Origin: Haliclona indistincta
Lineage: Eukaryota > Porifera > Demospongiae > Haplosclerida > Chalinidae
NCBI GenBank assembly: GCA_964017065.1
Contig: OZ024786.1
Span: 1,534,888-1,598,887, forward strand
Reading direction: 5' to 3'
DNA length: 64,000 bases
Under the pieces are notes generated by a model, which was given only the letters and a program-made list of their open reading frames with translations, made no database searches and was not told the DNA's origin. Position numbers and translations under genes: made by a program. Every line of letters starts with the position of its first letter. The stretch's first letter is position 1. Positions 45,301 to 56,886 of this stretch are shown piece after piece.

Positions 45301-48300
45301 TAAGTCTAATCTCAACCTCTTCCTGGTAGATAGAAACGCTTCATTAACAACACTGACAGCCGAGAAAGGTCACGGGTGAACAGCTAGACCAGCCAGGAGC
45401 CAGCACCATAGTAGCACGTTCTTTCGCCATTTTCATGTGACGTCATCATAGTTGCCAACTCCAGAAAAATTTTGCCCGGGACACTCATTAATATTCAAAC
45501 CACACCCACAAAATTAACTGACCACACCTACAAATTAATTGACCACACCCATTAATTTTAATAAACACGCCTATTAATTAGTTTTCTCTGTACTAGTTTG
45601 AGGTAGTCTGTTGAACACCGCGTGAAGCAGACCGAGTGACACGACTAGCAGAGGCGAGAGCAGAAGTGGAAGCGCTTATGGCAGAGGAGGAAGCGCTTGT
45701 TGAGGCCGAGGAATGAACCAAGTGCTAAAATTCCGGGACAATCCGGGACAATTGTCTTCCCGGGACACCGCCGGGACAATAGCCATTTTCCCGGGACCGT
45801 CCCGGCCAAACCGGGACGGTTGGCAACTATGCGTCATGTACGTTGCTAGGCGATGGCGGTGACGTAACAGGTTGCCATGACATCCTTGGCAACCACATAG
45901 CAACAGTAGATAAATCTGTTATATCCCTCGTGGGAGTGATATAACTAATACAAAGAGTCGTGCTGTGCTGTTAAGAAACTAGCTGTCATGCCTGCTTGAG
46001 AACTCAGATTACAGACAAACGTTCCAGGCCTGTAGTAGATATAATAGGAATTAAGTCTTGCAATTCTAATACGATGCATTGGCTGATTGGAGCTGAGGTT
46101 CGCCCGAACATGTGAAACCACAAACGCTAACTAAGCAAAATGTCTTGAGACGTCATAAGTGCATGCCGTATGTTCACTGACCTTCGAGGTTGTCTCAATT
46201 CTTGACTTGATCACACTATGTCGTCCACTCAACCAAGCACGAGAAACAATCGACTATTATGAAACTATCAAGAAAAACTTTTGAACAACTTCTCGCTTCA
46301 CCGAGCCCTCACTGCAGCCAAGATTCCCTCAAGATTAGAGCCATCAGGTCTCTCAAGTACAGATGGATCTCGCCCTGATGGCATGACTATTGTTCCTTGG
46401 CGATCTGGTCGTCCCCTGGTTTGAGATGCCACATGGCCCGATACTCTTGCTGTATCCTATCGAAGTCGGGCTACATGTGGAGCAGGTCGTGTGGCAGCAC
46501 TGGCTGAGAAGAAATCGGACAAATTTTCACACCTCTCCAGTCAATATCACTTTGTCCCAGTTGCGATTGAGACCTTTGGAGCCATGGGCCCTGCTGCAGC
46601 ATCTCTCATCAAAAAACTTGGCTCTAGAGGTTCTCATGAAACTGGTGAAGAAAAGTTTGGCCTATATTTGTATCAAAGACTTTCCATGGCAGTTCAGAGG
46701 GGTAACGCTGCCTCAGTTATTGGTTCGATTCCTTGTTCGTCTGCTGCTGCCTAACTTTGCTATATCTTAATTTATTTTTCCTTGCCTTACTATGACTTGC
46801 ATAAAAAAATTTTAACTCAATCATATAATAATCATCTAATAATTATAACAATACTTCTCAAAAGTCAAGAAAAACTTTTGTTAAGTTCAAAATTTAATAA
46901 CGTTAGATTCGCTTGAAAAAGATATGTTAGACCATACTTCAAAGTAATTCTGCAATTTGATTGGTCAGCCAGAGGTGTTCTAAAGCAAGTAGAACACCGC
47001 TGATTTCACTTAGTACACTGCTGAGTTTACTTAGAACACCTTTAATTAACCACGTCATTAATAACCACAACAACATGGCGTCGTCGAAAAACGCACGCGA
47101 GTTTATACTACCATCGTATGAAAACGGGCCTTCGCTTGACTCTGGGAAATTCTCTGGGCTCTCTACTACCGCAAGTGCTTCATTTGCTTAAGCACAGGTA
47201 TGGTCTAAACACCTCAGAGGATAGATTCTCGGTGCCTACGAGATTTAGATCACCTTAGAAACCGAAATAGACGCCCTCACTCTACGCGCTCGGGACGTCT
47301 AAAACATCGGTTTCCACGATGATCTAAATCCCGCAGGCACCTCGAATCCATCGTCTAACCTATATATAGTGCCGTACTTAGTGTCTCCAGGCGAGACGCC
47401 ATCTGCCCATAGCAACTACTTTTATAGTCTTTATTAATAGACTGATTGTAAGTGCTTAAATCTTAGGATAGCCCCTAGGTGTTAAAATACTACTGATGTC
47501 GTCAAAAGCCAAGATATACGAGAATTGTTTTCAGCCTAAGTGTAGCCGCCATCTTGTTATCTGCCCAACCCTAAATATGCCACATCTGCCGCGTGGCATA
47601 ATTACAAAAGATGACTTTACCTGAAAAAAAAACACTGTTTTCGGTGCGCTCTCCCAATTGAAACGTACAGTACAGGGGAATTTTAAAGAGGGGCAACCCA
47701 GGGTTCAAAGGGGCAGAGCCCCTCGTCACTTTCAACATTTATAAGGTATCAGGATGGCCGGAAATGCATACTTGGGCATAGAATTGTCATAAACTATGCT
47801 GTTTGCTCACCTGGGCACCACCAGGTTTTTGTATCAGTGACCTGGACTTAACGAAGAACAAAATTGGCTGAAATATGACAAGTTCACAGCACTTAAGTGG
47901 CTTCAGTTCCAAAGTGGGAGTGGCCAACTCAGTACATGGTTGTAAACTTTGATATGCCCGGTAAGAAACAGTGCTAGTTATGCCTCGGTGGGCAGAGCCA
48001 CGAGGCATACAGTAATCGTGCATGTGTGTCTGTCCGCTCTAGTTCTGAAAGACTGCGAAGAATCAGCTGGTGGTAACTACAATATTGACATAACACGTTA
48101 ATAGCTCGAACTTGATGGTGTTAGATTTTTGCTTTGTTCGTGAGTTATGGCGAGATTTGCTTACTTTGTTTACCGTTGCTGGCAATCTGGACTTCTCCGA
48201 AGTCGAATGTGTCCATGGTTAACTGGCTACTATATTGTAGGTTGATCTGGACTACAGGATAGCGTGGCGGGTCGGGATAACATTCAGCAAAAACCAGAAA

Positions 48301-49655
48301 AACTGCTATGGCTTATGCACTCCCAACTAATTAGTAGCATACTATTGGCTTGTTTTATTTTTGCCAGCTTGTATCAATAGCTTGCATTGTACTTCATAAA
48401 TCTGTTACAGTCATAATCTGCTGATGGAATAGCTATAGTTGCTGTGTGCTGTTAAAGCATGTCTATTTGCAGTATGCTTGCAATTCCACCGAGGCATCTG
48501 CACCATGGTGCTTCATTTTTATCAGTAATTATCAGTAATCAGTGATATAAAAAGGTTTAAATTAGTTTGAGCTAGGATATGAGTTGACAACATGATATTT
48601 CTTAGCACTATAATGGATGAGGAAGAGACTAACACTGACAACTCAGTGGAACACTATGATTGTTGGGGCGAGCCTGAGCGAGCCCCACATTGATGGTGAC
48701 AATGCTCCGAGCCCCGGGGACCTATCTATGTAGCACGGAGTGCGTTTGTCGCCTCGATATTTCCAAGAAGTCAAGCGTACGCATTGACCGCGCCCCATGA
48801 TGTAATAATCAATTGCAAGTACAATCAGCAGCCACACGCTAGTTTTTAGCCTGCATTTTCGATAAGAAAAACAGTGTTTTCTGGTGGGCATGGTTCTAGT
48901 TGTGGGATTGGCCACGCTCCAGGAGAGCAGTATTTTTCTTCACGAAAATGCAGGCTAAGAGTAGTGTGTGACTACTAGTTTTACTTGCAACGGATGCTAC
49001 AGTTGGAGATCTTTCCTTTGATGCTAATTTTGTGCAGGTGATGCCCATTTATGTTCATAGTTTTCTGTATTATGATTAATATTTTGAGTCTTTTCGGCCA
49101 GGTGGCAAACAGTAAGCATTTCGGTTGAAATTTTTATATGCAGTGTGTGTATAATAATTATCAGAAATACAGTTAGGGATCTGTCTGATCAATGTCATAA
49201 AAGTAAAGCCCAAATCTCTAGTCATGAAGTGCTTATTTGCAACGAGCAACGATTATGTGTGATATATAATTTTCAATCATGAGTAGACGCCATCTTCATT
49301 CGTCGAGGTCATCCCTACTTATCATTGCCAGTTGACAATGATGATTAATCTGACAAATTTTTATCCATCACTTTAATTTGTTTTTGATTATAATATTTTA
49401 GATTCAAGATCTTTCCGAAAAAATTGGAGATATTAAGGGTCATTTAGAACGCTTGGAGGGAAAATTTTCGAGAATGTTTGCTGTCCACCTCAATGAAATT
49501 AATGAAATAACAATGGATCCAACTCAAAACGTAAATACTGCATGAAAACTATGATTATTTGCATGCATGGTTACAAGTCACATATTGCAGCCAAGGAAAA
49601 GACAAGTTTCTGGAATTGGCGAAACAGATGGCAAAAAAGAAAAGAAAAAGCACAA
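42330..49655 (+). CDS. kinase-like gene 1 (probable pseudokinase) with coiled-coil exons
   Basis: Exon 1 42330-43274 (315 codons) is a complete TKL/tyrosine-kinase-like domain: glycine loop LGRGCYGAVYE, Lys in YIAKSLH, HRD motif IIHRDLNAGNVLL. The DFG position reads ISYIGET instead of ISDLGVA, so the Mg-binding Asp is lost and catalysis is unlikely. Exon 2 is 43329-43400 (EILVVRKQEDPLEKDLQ). Then 6 kb of transposons, and probable exons 49402-49530 (IQDLSEKIGDIKGHLERLE, coiled coil) and 49591-49655 (PRKRQ...KKEKKKHK, basic, NLS-like). Linking the last two exons to this gene rests on their position and on the same arrangement after kinase 2. It is a paralogue of the genes at 49777 and 56887. 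Confidence 0.72.
43490..44692. mobile_element. inverted-repeat element with palindromic ends
   Basis: Each end is itself an approximately 80-bp palindrome starting GCTAGACCCTCA and containing CTCGCTCG arms. Inside, CTAGTTTCTGAAATGAGTTT is mirrored near 44575-44600. It lies in intron 2 of kinase gene 1. Confidence 0.75.
44100..44480 (+). repeat. dispersed repeat with peptide-like frame, copy 1
   Basis: Matches 59170-59580 in inverted orientation. Both encode a frame with ANQGYG.GSYYVLYCGV, so they derive from one protein-coding source or element I do not recognise. Confidence 0.6.
44832..45904. mobile_element. TIR element, ends GTTGCTATGTGGTTGC
   Basis: Left GTTGCTATGTGGTTGCTAAGG and the right complement at 45880-45904. 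A solo end recurs at 55322. It contains the MITE at 45452-45832. Confidence 0.6.
45452..45832. mobile_element. MITE with CCGGGACA-rich interior
   Basis: Ends AGTTGCCAAC and GTTGGCAACT. The right part is a cluster of CCGGGACA and its complement (about seven copies in 100 bp). Noncoding. Confidence 0.65.
46240..46755 (+). pseudogene. retroelement pol C-terminal fragment
   Basis: A frame reading HRALTAAKIPSRLEP, RPDGMTIVPWRSGRP, an in-frame TGA where Trp is expected, then FVPVAIETFGAMGP and VQRGNAASVIGS. It resembles the C-terminal nuclease-like part of a retroelement polyprotein and parallels the RPGD...GKPAFFDVSV region at 35370. Dead because of the stop and missing 5' part. Confidence 0.6.
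46880..47420. repeat. repeat debris with internal hairpin
   Basis: Holds a short frame starting ATGGCGTCGTCG at 47074 that I do not recognise, and a large imperfect hairpin at about 47215-47350 (GATTTAGATCACC with GATGATCTAAATC). Confidence 0.4.
47630..47974 (-). repeat. TTAACCCTTTA-family fragment (inverted)
   Basis: Reverse-complement match to the central part of 52861-53466 (GAGTGGCCAACTCAG, CAGGATGGCCGGAAATGCAT). It is cut by the MITE copy at 47977. Confidence 0.6.
47977..48520 (+). repeat. MITE-like repeat, copy 4
   Basis: Head ATGCCTCGGTGGGCAGAGCC and tail CCACCGAGGCATCTGCACC. Shorter and more diverged than copies 1-3. Confidence 0.7.
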
Positions 49656-49776
49656 GTATGAAAGCACATGCATACAGAGCACAATAATTATTACTAATTT
49701 GTGACATAATTTTTATGACAGACAACACAAGGCAGGGCTGGGAACAAGCACATGCCACGCGGCCACAGCAAGCAAA

Positions 49777-52700
49777 ATGTTGTGGCCGTCTTTGGAGCAT
49801 ATTGAAGGACTTGAGGAAAGGAAAGAGCTAGGACATGGTTGCTATGGTGCTGTGTACGAGGTACAAGTACACGGATCTCCATGCATTGCCAAGCGTCTCC
49901 ACGATATTCTAGTTGGAAGAGGGGAAGAAGAATCAGTGAGCGCGGAAGATCGAAAAGAAGTGGTCGCTCGTTTTCGTGAGGAGTGTGAGCTACTAAGTGT
50001 TCTCAGTCATCCCAACGTGGTCCAGTTCATAGGAGTCCATTGTGGTAATGACGAGGCAGACATCAGTCTCATCATGGAGTACATGCACATGGACCTTGAT
50101 CAGTGCATGAAGACATACCCTGACATCCCTCTCCCTTACAAGACCAGCATCCTCAGAGATGTGGCCTATGGTCTGGCCTACCTTCACTCCAAGGACATCA
50201 TACATTGTGATCTCAATCCTGGTAATGTGCTACTCACTGAGTTTCTCAGAGCGAAGATTGCTGACCTTGGAGTAGCCAGGTTGTACATCAAAAAAGGCTC
50301 CCGTCAGTCAATAACATCATTGTGTCCAGGAGCACTCCACTATATGCCTCCAGAGTGTTTGGGCCCTAACCCAAGATTCAATCACAAGCTTGATGTGTTC
50401 TCTTTCGGTCATCTCACCATTTACCTGGTCAACCAAGAAGAGCCTGTCTTGATCCCCATTGATGATATAACACCAGATTGTGTACAGAATGAGCAAATCG
50501 AGATCGGAAAGCGTCGTCAGGCCCTTGACAAGATGTGTCATCTCAAATCAACTGTTGTGCAGTGTCTGAAAGACAATCCTGACCAGCGTCCCACCAGTGA
50601 AGACCTGATGAAGAATACACGAGAAATTTGTTTGGAAAATCCACTGCCTTACAAGAACATTTTAGATGTGCTTGTTTCATCTCATGATAATGCATGTGAC
50701 AAGAAGCATGATCAGGTAAATAGTTTTCCTTGCTGCCGTATATATACAGTACATACAGTACAATCTTTAGTGTCCTGGCTGCTTCTCGACCATTATTTTT
50801 TTGACCGAAAATCAGTGTAGCCATTCTCCAATAGCACTTACCGTATTCTTGGAGAAAATTAATGTGTATACTCTGTAGTCGCAGAGAGCCACATGAGGAT
50901 GGTTGGGTGGGCAGGATTGGTCAGAGGGTATTTTAGGTGCTCTGGCAACTTGCTTGGAATCTTCGTCTATCGCTCTTGTCAGTACGAGCTTTTTATAGAA
51001 AACGGCACAACTATTCTAATATTCACCTTTCTGTAACTTGTAGACCGAGAACTTGACCGAAAAATCAGATGCATACATGTGTACAGTGCTAATTATAATT
51101 TTGGGGCATTGCCTGACAATTGTCAGGCCAAGGCAAATTTTTTCCGGACATCAGCAAAGTTTGTCCGGACATCAGCAAAAAATTGATCAGACCTACCTGA
51201 GGTAGCCTGTAAGTCTTGGTGATTACTAAGCTGTTACAAGCCAAACCATAGCAAGTAGCTGTTAATGATATTCACTCTGAGTGAAAACCAACCCATTGAC
51301 CACTATCAAAGCTAACTATTGTGTTTGGTATGACCTGACTATTATGTCAGAACAAATATTGATTTGACAGGACATTGAAGCAATTTGACCCCACAAATGT
51401 CCGATGTCCGGGCGTTATAATTACCACTGTGTGTACCTAAAATCATGTATGCTGTGTGGCTTGCTTAGAAGAAAAATGGAATTTTCAGTAAATATATTGG
51501 CCAAGTTTGCTCTGTCCACAACACAAATAGTGGACAATCAGTGTGATAAACTTGCCCGCAGAAACCTAATACTCCTTCCTTATTTTTATTCCAGTCTTAA
51601 AATTGTATTTACATAGTACATCATTTTTCACCGATCGGATTGCTCTAGTCGAGGGCATTAATGTAGGTTATTGACCGCGCGTAACGTCTCCTATAGTAAC
51701 AGATCGTTGCATCTTTGGTAGTTGGAAAAATTTTGTTATTGCGCTCACAGTGATGAACAATGTAAAATATCACTTATTGCCCTACACAACTCGGGCATTA
51801 ACTGACATTTATGACCTCGGGAAAGTTGGTTGCCCTCGAACAGTCTCGGGCAACCGACTTTCCCGCGGTCATTAATGTTGGTTAATGCACTCGCTTGAGG
51901 GCAATAACTACTACTTATACCATACTAAGACTATTCTGACCAATCAGATTGCGCTATTTGAGGGATAAAACGGGTCATATTTCCCTCCGCGTCACGTGCC
52001 CAAGATCAGAACAGCCTTTAGCATGGTACAAGTAAGTTATATCACATGTTGGCGGGATGTACGACACGTTATATCCCTCGGGAAAGGGCTAGCGCTCTCA
52101 TGAAGTCCCGGAAGCGCCAAGGGTGAAGCCCGAGGCGCTTCCTCGAATTCACTTGAGCGCGCCATTTGCCACGGGATATAACAGGTCGTATATCCCACTA
52201 ACGCGGGATATAACCTACTCATATTCACTAAACCAAGGGCGTATAGAGAAAGAGGGCATGCAGCCGTCAATCACTCCCGTAGGATATCGAAATATTTATT
52301 GTTACTAAAATTAGAAGTTACGCCCATCAATTGCTGACATAGAAAAAAGTAGGCGGTAACTGATGACGTTTATTCAGTTCAGAAACAGCCTGTCCCGCGA
52401 TCCCAGACACAGCGGCGCATACCAGTCCTACGTCGGTGTTCTCCTACTACAGATACAACTGCTCTTCCAAACGCAAGCTAGAGTATTGGGCAGCGATAGT
52501 CTCACGAATTTCAGATTTACAGCTTGAAGAATGCACGACTGGTGTACCGCCTCCCCTCGCACATTTAGCGACAAGCAATCATCTAGCGGTTACAGACAAG
52601 GGCGAGCAGCTACTACTCACTACGTCGCCGTTTAGATACAGGTGTACCTTCACTAGCCATTTTCTCCCCATATGTTCTGATGTGTGCACTGTATACTAAA

Positions 52701-55216
52701 GGTATACGGAGTTTAATTGATATTTATTTTTAGTAACAATAAAATTAATATTTCGATATCCTACGGGAGTGATTGACAGTTGCATGCCCTCTTTCTCTAT
52801 ACGCCCTTGCTAAACATAATACAGCGCACTGCTTTTGAACAGCTTTACATGTAAATCCTTTTAACTCTTTAGTGACTGAATTATTTTGACGAAAATTCAA
52901 CTTACTCTAAACTGACAGTTTGTCTTGCATTTTCTACAACATGCAGTACGCTAGCTGTTCAAAACTAGCACTGTTTTTTCCTGGTATGTCAAAGTTTATG
53001 ACCATGTACTAAACTCTGAGTTGGCCACTCCCACTTCGGAATTGAAGCCACTTAAGTGCTATGACCTCGTCATTTTTCAGCCAATTTTGAACTTCGTTTA
53101 GCCCTTGTGACTGATACAAAAACCTGGTTGTGTCCAGGTGAGCAATCAGCATAGTTCAGACCATAATATTCTATGCCCAAGTATGCATTTCCGGGCATCC
53201 TGAAGCCTTTAAAATGCTAAAAGTGGCGAGGAGTTGTGCCCCTTCGAACCCCGGGTTAGCGGGGAGAACACTCTCCTTTAAAATTCCCCCTTGCTTTACG
53301 TTTTAGTGGGGAGAGTGCGCCGAAAAACAGTGGTTTTGTGGTAAAGTCATCTTTTGCAATTAAACTTGATTTGACCTTTCTAGAGCACTTTTTGCACTTT
53401 TTATACGTCTAGAGTAGGTGGAGTCAATTATGGTGCCTAAAGCCGCTATAGGCCTTAAAGGGTTAAGCGGAGAGTTCAACTTCGGTGTTTCTTGAAGTAT
53501 CTTCATCATCCCGCTCCCACTGCTTCATTGTTTCTGCTGAAGTGTTTTATCCAAGTGGTCTAAATGACCATTCTTTATGTAAAAGAAAATAAAAAGATTT
53601 CTAACGAAATCAAAAGGATGTAGGGATAAAGAAATCTGCTACTGGTCCACAATGTAAACCAACAAGGAGCAAGCACGGAATAGTAACACGATTGACTTGC
53701 TAACAGACCATAGATCCCTACATCAGTGGCTGTACATAACATTTGACTATACTATAATTATTTTGTCACAAGCTAACCAATGCATGCATGTCAGGTGTCA
53801 GTCAATAGCAACTAGCAGAACTGCTGTAGTCAGCCACTGATGTAGGGATCTATGGTCTGTTAGCAACTCAATCGTGTTACCATTCCATGCTTGCTCCTTG
53901 TTGGTTTACATTGTGGACCAGTAGCAGATTTCTTTATCTCATTGGTTTGGTTTGCTTTTCTTGATGATTGCTTTTTAACTTGTAGCTCCTAAATGGTGAA
54001 ACTAGCTCATGCATTCATGCATGCTGCAGCCTGGATGCACAGCATACGAGCCCCGCCCACTCTGGTTTAGAATTTTCTGTATGGCTGTGATACTATCTGG
54101 CAAGCAGCAGAACGGTGATACTACACGACCTTACTCTGTGAGTTGTTCTTCGAAGACTCCAGACGCCAATATGCGCTCTCCATATGGCGATACTCTACAT
54201 GTGTGTTTGGTCACGTGCGTATTACGTAATCACAATAATGGCGTCAAACACTTAGCTGACAACTGTTCGTGATCGTGAGCTCGTCAAATGTATATCGTCG
54301 TTTCGCTAAAAAGTAAGTTCAAAAGGCACATGCCAGGAGAATTTCACGACTGTTCGTGGGTGTTTTGGTCTTGACACTGCTCGCGTAAAGGCGCTAGGCG
54401 AGTGGAAGAAAGAAGAATAAGAAAACGAAGATGACGAAAGTCGATTTTCACCGTTTCCAGGTTCGTCACTTTAGTAACAATTTCGAGCAATCTCCTTGCT
54501 ACTGTAAGATGGGGCAACGCCAGAGAGCAGATCTAAGTGTCTTTGGACGTATAAAATTTTATCACCAGGCGAAATATCAGCGTTTGAACGCTAATACATT
54601 GTATGTAGCCGCCATCTTGTTTTCTCGTTCATCCCAACATAGGGAGACACTACCGTGTCTCCCTAATATCAGGAACTCATCGAGACATACCCATTGAAGG
54701 AGCGTGTAACTCTGTAAATGGCAAAATCCTGATGCAAATACGGTATCTAAACTGAGCATTGTTATACCACATAAGGAGAAAATGTGTTAGTGTCTCAACC
54801 CTTGTCTATTCGCCTTTCATATCACAGCACTATGATGCTGCAGATTAGTTTTGATGTGAACTGGTAAGCAGCATACGCCGTGGTAGACAGCAGAAGGGTA
54901 TTGATTCCTGTGTCAGGCAATTTGTATCCATCATATTCACTTGCTATTGCCTATTGTAGATCCAAGATCTTTCCAAAAAAATTGATGATATTAAAGGTCA
55001 TTTAGTGGACTTGGAAATAAACCTTTCAGGAGTTTCAGGTACCAAACTCAATGAAATTAATGAAATGACATTAATGGATCCCACTCAAAATGTAAATACT
55101 GCATAAAAACTATGATTATTTGCATGCATGCTTACAAGTTATTTATTGCAGCCAAGGAAAAGACAACGCTCTGAAAATGATGAAATAGATGGCGGAAAAG
55201 AAAATAAAAAGCGCAA
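49777..55216 (+). CDS. kinase-like gene 2 with coiled-coil exons
   Basis: Exon 1 49777-50715 (313 codons) encodes a full kinase domain: glycine loop LGHGCYGAVYEV, Lys in CIAKRLH, αC Glu region FREECELL, catalytic loop IIHCDLNPGNVLL (HRD Arg changed to Cys; Asp kept), DLG in IADLGVARL, PPECLGP. It may still bind ATP and be active, but regulation through the HRD Arg would differ. Probable later exons are 54960-55091 (IQDLSKKIDDIKGHLVDLE) and 55152-55216 (PRKRQRSENDEIDGGKE), each a near-duplicate of the exons following kinase gene 1. The intervening 4.2 kb holds several MITEs. A further 3' end was not identified. Confidence 0.72.
51084..51429. mobile_element. MITE with CAGTGCTAATTATAA termini, copy 2
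   Basis: 346 bp with terminal inverted repeats CAGTGCTAATTATAA and TTATAATTACCACTG, flanked by a 6-bp duplication TGTGTA (51078-51083 and 51430-51435). Same family as 8771-9089. Confidence 0.8.
51640..52227. repeat. inverted-repeat-rich intergenic debris
   Basis: Several short inverted blocks (for example GTCGAGGGCATTAATG with CATTAATG...TGAGGGCAAT, and TATATCCCTCG with CGGGATATAAC). Looks like MITE remains; no gene. Confidence 0.45.
52234..52809. mobile_element. MITE, ends CAAGGGCGTATAGAG, TSD CTAAAC
   Basis: 576 bp with about 80-bp TIRs sharing CAATCACTCCCGTAGGATAT, and a 6-bp duplication CTAAAC at 52228-52233 and 52810-52815. The internal frame 52436-52699 is probably spurious. Confidence 0.85.
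52861..53466. repeat. TTAACCCTTTA-family repeat, near-complete copy
   Basis: Begins TTAACTCTTTAGTGAC and ends CCTTAAAGGGTTAA, so the ends are inverted. Related copies are at 8556, 47630 (inverted) and 62733. Confidence 0.7.
53626..53945. mobile_element. hairpin MITE
   Basis: Arms of about 108 bp, GATAAAGAAATCTGCTACTGG at the left and its complement at the right, separated by about 95 bp. Confidence 0.8.
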
Positions 55217-56886
55217 GTATGGAAGCACATGCATACAGAGCACAATTATTTTGTTAGTTTGCTGTGGTACCTGTGTGCTTGGGTTTACTAACCATGGGCA
55301 ATTTAACTTTCAATATATCCTGTTGCTATGTGGTTGCTAAGGAGTAAATCAACCAAAATTATTAATATCACTGGAACCACCCACGTATAGTGCTATCATG
55401 CGGTCCGGCTGAGAATGCCATCAGACACTCAAAAATGTTATTAAAATTATAGTGCTAAATCATGTGATTTTTTATATCAAACATCAATGCCTTTTGAGTT
55501 TATTTGCAGATTTTCTAAAGAATATCTTTGAGTAGACGGTTTCAGTCCATATTGCAAATATAAAATTTTCTAAGAAGTGCATAAACAACTGATTGATATT
55601 ATGGGACAAGATATAACTCCCATACTTTCTATCTGTTCACATTGTAGCATTTAGATACTGATATATGCTTCTTTGATGATTTTAACAACTGTTTTTGGAG
55701 TATTTTACTGACATCTAATTAAATTACGTCATTTTTGTCATTAGTATCATGGCGCTCTGGATTTTTCTTCAATGAAATTAATGAAGAAAACACCCTAGTC
55801 TGCCTTAGAGTGAGATATTGGCAGCTGCTAAGTTTGCTGTAATAATAACTAAGTATGATAAATGTGTAGCTACATTGTACTTTAAATTATGCCCTGGTTG
55901 TACGCCACCTGAATGCCGTCTCATTAGTTCCGTTAAAATAACCGTTATAACCTGGTGTTAATCTCTTACCATGAATTTTAAGTATTTGTTGCATTTCTAA
56001 AGGTTTTAAAGAAAAGAAAGAAAAAAGGCTGAATAATACAAGTAAAGCTTGAAGTGATTGAGAACTAAACATATTGCATGCATTAGCTATGATTACTCAC
56101 AAGTAGCAAATAAATTATTCTTTTCTAGAATAAAACTGACCAGTATAGCTATAATGTTATCAATTTAAAAGTTGTTTTAGCATTTGTCAAAGAAAGAAGG
56201 GGTAGAACCATCTTGCTAGCTTTGTTGGCCAAGTTTTCAAGTCCAGGCTATTGTTTTTCATAATTCCACCTAGGGTGTTATGGCAGTACTTGCTATAATA
56301 ATCTATCCTGAATGGTGGTCTTGATAGACATCAGCCCTAGCGTCATTATACACAGCTTAGCATCAGACCCTTTTTCCTGGCATTAATCTAAGTTGTAACA
56401 ATAAATAAGATCCATGCATGGAAGAGTCAGATCTATAGCACTTAGTTGCAGAAAAAATAATTTTTTAATTCTCTCAAGAGCCAAAATAAGTTACATTTTG
56501 TGCTCATCATTTTAATTTGACTAGAATCGGTCAATTTCAAATTTCTCTCGTAACTCAGAACATAAACCATAATATCACCAAGTGACGGATACAGTGTTCA
56601 ACACACCGACTAAGACATTATATAAAATGTATTTAAAACTTCTGAATTGACAAGATGATAAAATGAACATGTAAATTACAAATGTCGTAAAAATATGTTG
56701 AGAAGTGTCAAGCATCAAATCATTGATTGCCTCCTTTTTGGACTTCACTGGGGGACATTCTCTCAGTCTAGACAAAGCGTCATCTATAGGCATGAAAGTG
56801 ATTATACTCTGAGTCTAGTCTATACAGCACATAATGTATTATTATCCATTGCAACGCAAGAAATGAAGGTGGGGGCTCGCACGTGC
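55217..56886. other. stretch between kinase genes 2 and 3
   Basis: No exon recognised. A single GTTGCTATGTGGTTGCTAAGG end (55322) marks remains of the 44832-type element. Kinase 2 may have further exons here that I cannot identify. Confidence 0.4.

Noticed and set aside
52436..52699. 87-residue frame within the CTAAAC-flanked MITE
   Set aside because: Internal to a 576-bp MITE and without recognisable motifs.
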